Source of the DNA: Legionella qingyii
GTDB taxonomy: Bacteria > Pseudomonadota > Gammaproteobacteria > Legionellales > Legionellaceae
Assembly: GCF_003184185.1 (NCBI RefSeq)
Contig: NZ_QHJG01000066.1
Location: 1 to 8,893 of the forward strand
DNA: 8,893 nt
Direction of reading: 5' to 3'
Of this stretch, positions 4,536 through 8,893 are shown in pieces; the first letter of the stretch is position 1; every line of letters begins with the position of its first letter. The notes beneath the pieces were generated by a model. That model worked only from the letters and a program-made list of their open reading frames with translations, was not told where the DNA came from and did not search any database. The position numbers and the translations under genes are program-made.

Positions 4536-7500
4536 CTAACTGACTTCAGTGTTAGTTGTTTTTATCTGTTTGGCTTCGGATTGGGAATTAATGATTTGCT
4601 CAACAATTAAATCAATATCTTCATGTAGCAAACATTCTTTCTGAACTTCCTTCAAACGTCCGAGTTGTCCATACAACACAAGCATTTGCAACAAGGCTTT
4701 TTCAGTTTTATTTTCTTCGATTTTATTATTGACTTGTTCTGGATCAATAATTTCCATAACGATTTGACCATTAGTTTCTTTTTTGACGGTTAAACAAGGT
4801 AATTTATTTTCACCCTGTATTACAATTTTAAATCCATGATCCATAACCGCGAATAATGAATCAATTTGAAATTCAGGATGTTTTAATCTGTCTAAAAAAA
4901 GATGCTGGTCGCTTTTGGCTCTAACATTAACTCGTGCTTTATTGAAAAAAGAAGCTAAATACATCAAGGAACCTTGAGCATGGTTTATTGTGAGTGTCTT
5001 TTCTCCATGCGTATCTACAGTAGCAATCAAAGGAGGAGTCACACCACGCGGTACATTGGTATTATAAAAAGCAATGGTAGTATTGGGAGCACAACAAGTT
5101 AATAAATTGAGACTTGCTGTTTTATGCATATGGAGCAAGCTGGTGGTGTTAACATATCGTCCTTTGTCAGCTGAACCGCTCTCTTCTTGTTTTGCTCTAT
5201 CATAACAGCGTTTAACGACTTGGGACATATCATCTAAACACGCACAGACTATCACCGAATTATTATTTTTTTCTACTAAAGCTTTTTGTGATGATTTATA
5301 GGTAACGCCATCGATAATTATATTAGGTCTTTTGTCTTTTTGGGCCAAAATACGTTCTTCAACAAGTTCGCTGATTAAGTATGCGCTGTCTTGTGTGCGA
5401 ATAAAGGCTTGTTCTGTTTCTCTCTTTTCAAATTCTTCCGTAAATGGCATAAATATGCCCCGATAATCATCTGTAGCGAGGGATACATAATCCTTTCGTT
5501 CTTCCTTTGTAATATATAGATTGGAAATAGTACTTTTACCGCTCGCTGCAGGACCTAAAAAAACAAAATCACGATTATCGGCCAAGGAATAAACTGGTTT
5601 TTTCTCAAGTTTATATTTTTGCACAAAATGGTCTAGGTTTTGATCCAAAAACGCAGACATTTTATTATTTACCAGTTGTTTTCGGACCTTATTCTTTTCC
5701 ATTATCAAAAATGATTTGAATTCGGATTCGTATTCGAGGCTGTCTATGCTTAGAGATGGATGTACTTGTTGTATTCGCCTTTGAGCATTTTTAATACACT
5801 GCTGATGTACTTCTGTTTCATTAAGCAAATCATGAATGCTTGACCAATCAATTACCAGAGAATAGCTGTAACTTGCATCCATGATGTCATGAAATAATTT
5901 TTGAGCGAGCTTATTTACCTCTTCTGTGTCAACTCGGTAATCGGTAATTAATCGCGCAGCGAGATGAAGCATCAATGCTGTTTGCATTCTGGGTACTAAC
6001 ACATCAGTTAACCACTCTTCATGGGCGATATTTGCATGTGCTAATTGTTCTTGAATGTCACCTTCCATAAAATGAGGTTGTAATATACGATTGTATGTTT
6101 CCTGTAATTGTCTTTCTCGAGTGCTCCATCGATTAAAACCTTTCAGTGTTAAAATATGCCTCATATTGAAGTGAGCCAAGGCCGCTTCCCGTACTTCATT
6201 TAATCGCCCAGGAATTAATTTGAACGAACCCTCAGGAAGTTCCAGTTTTTCGCCTGATAATTTAAGGGATTCTACTTCAGGCCTCAATGATTCTAATGAC
6301 AGCATTTTATGGCCATCACGAGTGTGTCGGGTGATTCTGATGCTGCTGAGTTTTTTTGCAGATGGCTTTAATTGAGCAGATGAAAGCGATTCTGATTGAT
6401 GAGAATGAAGAATCTCAAGTAACGGTTTTTTCCTGGACGAATGGGTTATTGCTGGATGCTCCTCTTTTAACGGAGTTGGTAGTTTCACCAAAGCTTTAGA
6501 GGTTAAAGATTTATTATGCTTTTCATTATAAAATTTAATCCCCGAGGTAATCACTTCTTGTGTAAATTCACTTACCCCCTGGATTTCTCCATCTAAGTTT
6601 CCTGGGATAACATCAAGTATTTCATTATTACGATTATAAAGGATTGTCATGACATAATCATGAGGATCAACATGTGTATATGCTATTTCACCTAATTTGG
6701 TCTTTCCTACAATTTCTGCAAATGGTTTTGAATGAAATGATTCTTTACCACGAATAATATAGAGAATTTTTACATCGTGCATACCACCAAATTTAAGTGC
6801 AACATCAAATTTATCCGTAACGGAACGTGTTCCATCAACACCTGTAGCAGCCAAGGTTACCGCTGCTCCGGATCGAATCTCATGTTTTTTAATATTATTT
6901 TCTTGCCCAGATAATAAATGACTGTCAGCAGAATACTCACCCGTTCGGGTCATTTTTTTTGCAAAAAGTACGGTTTCCTCTAGGGAATCAGTTAAATGAC
7001 CGCCTCTAAAAACAACAGGAGCTTCTGTCATTTTTAAGTTATCATTTTGATAACTCTGCACCGTGTGATAACGATGAACATCTTTTTTGAGATATGTTGT
7101 AAGTCTCATCTTAAGTTGTTCTCTAAAGACAAGAGGGGCAGGTAAAATGGAACCTTCTTTATCCGTTAAAAAAGAAAGGTCATTTTTATTTTTTATATCA
7201 CGGACTGAAACAAAATTTCTGTCATTCACTAACCCACTCACCAACTCAATCAAATGCAATTTCCAAATTTTGTTTTCATCAGAGCTGTCGGTAACATATT
7301 GAGTTAACTTCTCATCAGATGAGTTGAATAGGAACTTTTTGATGAAATTTTCAAAATTTCCGACTGTTGAAGGTATATCATCTCCTGGTTGTAAAAGAGG
7401 GGTGCTGTTATAAAGCTTCTTAAGATTTTTTAAATGGACAACCAAGTGATCTATTTTTTCATCTAATTCCTTATCTTTTGCATTTGGATTATCCTCAAGG

Positions 7501-8744
7501 CTAGCAATAAGTGCTGTCATTTCTTTCATTAAGGCACCAACAGCCTCGATTTCTTTTTTAAATTCTTCATCTATTTCTGCAGGTTTTGTCATTTGTTTTA
7601 TCAAGGCATCCAATTCCTGGTTATAGCGTTGACATGCTCCTGAAACCAAAAGATCTTTTAAGCGATCCAAATTTCCCTGATTTAACCATTGATAAAGACT
7701 AAATTTATATTTCTCATCCTTAACCAAATCGACTGCCGGTAAATGAGATAAAAATAGGCTTGTACCGATATCGCTTTCCAAAAAAGCAATACCCTTATCT
7801 TTTAATGCTAAAGTATTAAGTGCAATATCTCCTGTATGACCTCTTTGAGATGTAATTTTCAAAAGATCCTGTAAATGACTTTTTAGTTCTTCCTCGGTGG
7901 TTTGTTCATCCACGGTAAAAGCGCATTCACTAAAAGGGATGGATGCGGTAATTTCATTGCCAGCGACATCAATGACTGTATAGCTCAATTTATCTTGGAG
8001 TAATGTGACATATAACGTATTTGTTTGCAGTGGTTTTTTGGGGGGCTGTAAGCTTAAATCATAGCTAATTACCTGGAAAAAACTTGATAGCGATTTACTA
8101 TCGATTTCTTTAGGTGCTGCAACATGATTGCTTTGTAACCTGCCTTTATTAAACTCTGCGGCAAGATACTGAGTAAATGACTGAAGAAAAGATTCATATA
8201 ATGGCTCGTTTGCCATAAAAGTGATGAACTGATAATAATCATCTTCTTCTGTTATCTTATTAAAATTAGGGAAGCTCTTGTCTAATTTATTTTGTACATA
8301 CAAAAATTGAGTAAATACCTCATCGAATTGCTCAAGAGTTATAATTCCTGCTGATTTTAAATGTTCCAGGGTAAGCTCTTTAGATTTTTTAGCAGTAATA
8401 TGTAACGCTAATTTTTCTACAAAAAGGGAGTAACGGGGATTGTTCTGTAATTTCTCAATAGCATTTTGCAAGCACTTCTTATGAAATACATCCTCTCCTA
8501 TACCCTCAATTATTTCATTCTGAATATTAATTTTTTGTTTTTGAGCATCTTGAAGAATAACAAGAGCAACCTCTGGAGCTATATTATCCCATTGGTAAAT
8601 AATCCCATCTTTTGTTTGTTGCGAATAGCTGGTAGCAGATAAGCCAATTGCACCACGTAAAGTACGATGATACTCATATCGAGGTAGATCGCTAAAAGTC
8701 AAAGGATCAAAGTTTACACGCTGCTTTGAGTATATTTTCGTCAT
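4536..8744 (-). CDS. Giant putative Dot/Icm effector: possible ADP-ribosyltransferase plus zeta-toxin-like kinase
   Basis: This 1402-residue protein has no signal peptide or membrane segment. From the N-terminus: a helical/mixed region (1-370) with no motif I recognise. A Glu/Lys/Leu coiled coil lies at about 376-448. A possible mono-ADP-ribosyltransferase module spans about 575-705: FRGG with Arg580, then GTRSVTDKF...ALKFGG at 638-654 in the place of the STS strand, then Glu677 ahead of GEIAYTHVDPHDYVMTI, which resembles the end of cholera-toxin-type folds. The residue two before Glu677 is Phe675, so the usual ExE/QxE is incomplete. A Ser/Lys-rich linker spans about 745-810, and a helical region 825-1050. 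A zeta-toxin-like P-loop kinase module spans about 1058-1250: Walker A GPAASGKST at 1064-1072 (Lys1070), LATDDYR with Asp1092/Asp1093, IIIDG with Asp1145, and R1179, R1183 and R1196. The C-terminal tail (E/K/T/S-rich) suits a Dot/Icm export signal. A PmrA box precedes it. No Shine-Dalgarno is evident, but no other Met lies near. The effector role and activities are inferred. Confidence 0.8.
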   Translation of the reverse strand: MTKIYSKQRVNFDPLTFSDLPRYEYHRTLRGAIGLSATSYSQQTKDGIIYQWDNIAPEVALVILQDAQKQKINIQNEIIEGIGEDVFHKKCLQNAIEKLQNNPRYSLFVEKLALHITAKKSKELTLEHLKSAGIITLEQFDEVFTQFLYVQNKLDKSFPNFNKITEEDDYYQFITFMANEPLYESFLQSFTQYLAAEFNKGRLQSNHVAAPKEIDSKSLSSFFQVISYDLSLQPPKKPLQTNTLYVTLLQDKLSYTVIDVAGNEITASIPFSECAFTVDEQTTEEELKSHLQDLLKITSQRGHTGDIALNTLALKDKGIAFLESDIGTSLFLSHLPAVDLVKDEKYKFSLYQWLNQGNLDRLKDLLVSGACQRYNQELDALIKQMTKPAEIDEEFKKEIEAVGALMKEMTALIASLEDNPNAKDKELDEKIDHLVVHLKNLKKLYNSTPLLQPGDDIPSTVGNFENFIKKFLFNSSDEKLTQYVTDSSDENKIWKLHLIELVSGLVNDRNFVSVRDIKNKNDLSFLTDKEGSILPAPLVFREQLKMRLTTYLKKDVHRYHTVQSYQNDNLKMTEAPVVFRGGHLTDSLEETVLFAKKMTRTGEYSADSHLLSGQENNIKKHEIRSGAAVTLAATGVDGTRSVTDKFDVALKFGGMHDVKILYIIRGKESFHSKPFAEIVGKTKLGEIAYTHVDPHDYVMTILYNRNNEILDVIPGNLDGEIQGVSEFTQEVITSGIKFYNEKHNKSLTSKALVKLPTPLKEEHPAITHSSRKKPLLEILHSHQSESLSSAQLKPSAKKLSSIRITRHTRDGHKMLSLESLRPEVESLKLSGEKLELPEGSFKLIPGRLNEVREAALAHFNMRHILTLKGFNRWSTRERQLQETYNRILQPHFMEGDIQEQLAHANIAHEEWLTDVLVPRMQTALMLHLAARLITDYRVDTEEVNKLAQKLFHDIMDASYSYSLVIDWSSIHDLLNETEVHQQCIKNAQRRIQQVHPSLSIDSLEYESEFKSFLIMEKNKVRKQLVNNKMSAFLDQNLDHFVQKYKLEKKPVYSLADNRDFVFLGPAASGKSTISNLYITKEERKDYVSLATDDYRGIFMPFTEEFEKRETEQAFIRTQDSAYLISELVEERILAQKDKRPNIIIDGVTYKSSQKALVEKNNNSVIVCACLDDMSQVVKRCYDRAKQEESGSADKGRYVNTTSLLHMHKTASLNLLTCCAPNTTIAFYNTNVPRGVTPPLIATVDTHGEKTLTINHAQGSLMYLASFFNKARVNVRAKSDQHLFLDRLKHPEFQIDSLFAVMDHGFKIVIQGENKLPCLTVKKETNGQIVMEIIDPEQVNNKIEENKTEKALLQMLVLYGQLGRLKEVQKECLLHEDIDLIVEQIINSQSEAKQIKTTNTEVS

Positions 8745-8764
8745 AATTATATCAAAATGTGCAA

Positions 8765-8770
8765 ATTATA
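8765..8770 (-). promoter_or_regulatory. -10 box of the effector gene
   Basis: On the minus strand this reads TATAAT (within GTCTATAATTTG), 20 bases downstream of the PmrA box. Its -35 position holds AATATT, a poor match, as expected for an activator-dependent promoter. The transcript would begin near 8758 with a leader of only about 14 bases, which contains no Shine-Dalgarno. Another TATAAT (complement of 8746-8751) is too close to the ATG to serve. Confidence 0.55.
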
Positions 8771-8790
8771 GACTAATAATTTAGCATAAT

Positions 8791-8810
8791 ATTATTAAGA
8801 TTTTATTAAT
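8791..8810 (-). promoter_or_regulatory. PmrA box (tandem TTAAT direct repeat)
   Basis: On the minus strand the half-sites are ATTAATAAA and CTTAATAAT, separated by two bases (AT). The published PmrA consensus in Legionella and Coxiella is cTTAATatT-N2-cTTAATatT (established knowledge). Both TTAAT cores are intact, their 11-base phase is exact, and the second half-site differs from consensus at one base. The element sits 20 bases upstream of a perfect TATAAT. The two-component regulator PmrA directly activates many Dot/Icm effector genes through such sites. Confidence 0.68.
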
Positions 8811-8893
8811 ATAGACCTTTTATTGAGGCAATACAGGGCGATTTCATCAAAGTTTAAAAACCAATCACTTTTCTTAAGTATTGAGTAGAAAGA

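Noticed and set aside
7087..7302. Plus-strand open frame inside the effector gene
   Set aside because: Entirely antisense to the 1402-residue coding region, with no ribosome site and no protein character.
1..8893. tRNA, rRNA, CRISPR array or insertion sequence
   Set aside because: I saw no cloverleaf, no array of regularly spaced direct repeats, no transposase gene and no integrase in the window.

Overview
The window is AT-rich chromosomal DNA that looks like a Legionella or close Legionellaceae relative. The main reason is at the right edge. A 1402-residue, minus-strand, multidomain protein with eukaryote-directed enzyme signatures is preceded by a tandem repeat that matches, with correct phase, the PmrA box described upstream of Dot/Icm type IV effector genes. 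The species cannot be named from this sequence.

Layout. 1-197: an imperfect inverted repeat (REP/MITE-like) and a probable promoter. 198-1061 (+): a bestrophin-family channel. 1253-1882 (+): a four-helix membrane protein with a His-rich N-terminus. 1905-1939: a long hairpin between convergent genes. 1945-2343 (-): a small exported four-cysteine protein. 2344-2635: an intergenic region with a perfect TetR-type palindrome and a ten-codon leader ORF that ends inside the next start codon. 2636-3406 (+): an exported alpha/beta-hydrolase (lipase/esterase type). 3427-3867 (-): a small hydrophobic protein with an acidic tail. 3868-4036: no gene, but a perfect 12-bp inverted repeat. 4037-4459 (-): a small soluble helical protein of unknown function. 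4536-8744 (-): the giant putative effector. 8745-8893: its promoter and PmrA box.

The left half (to about 3400) is envelope and accessory housekeeping: channel, membrane protein, exported protein, exported lipase. Each gene appears to have its own signals. The right half is an effector locus. The large protein appears to join a possible ADP-ribosyltransferase module (R580, T639/S641, E677) to a zeta-toxin-like P-loop kinase module (K1070, D1092/D1093, R1196), with coiled-coil and helical regions between and around them. The 140-residue gene follows 76 bp behind it on the same strand and may be co-expressed, although a separate promoter and an AT-rich dyad in the gap suggest it can also be transcribed alone. 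The unusual architecture of the large protein and its regulated promoter are the most interesting content.
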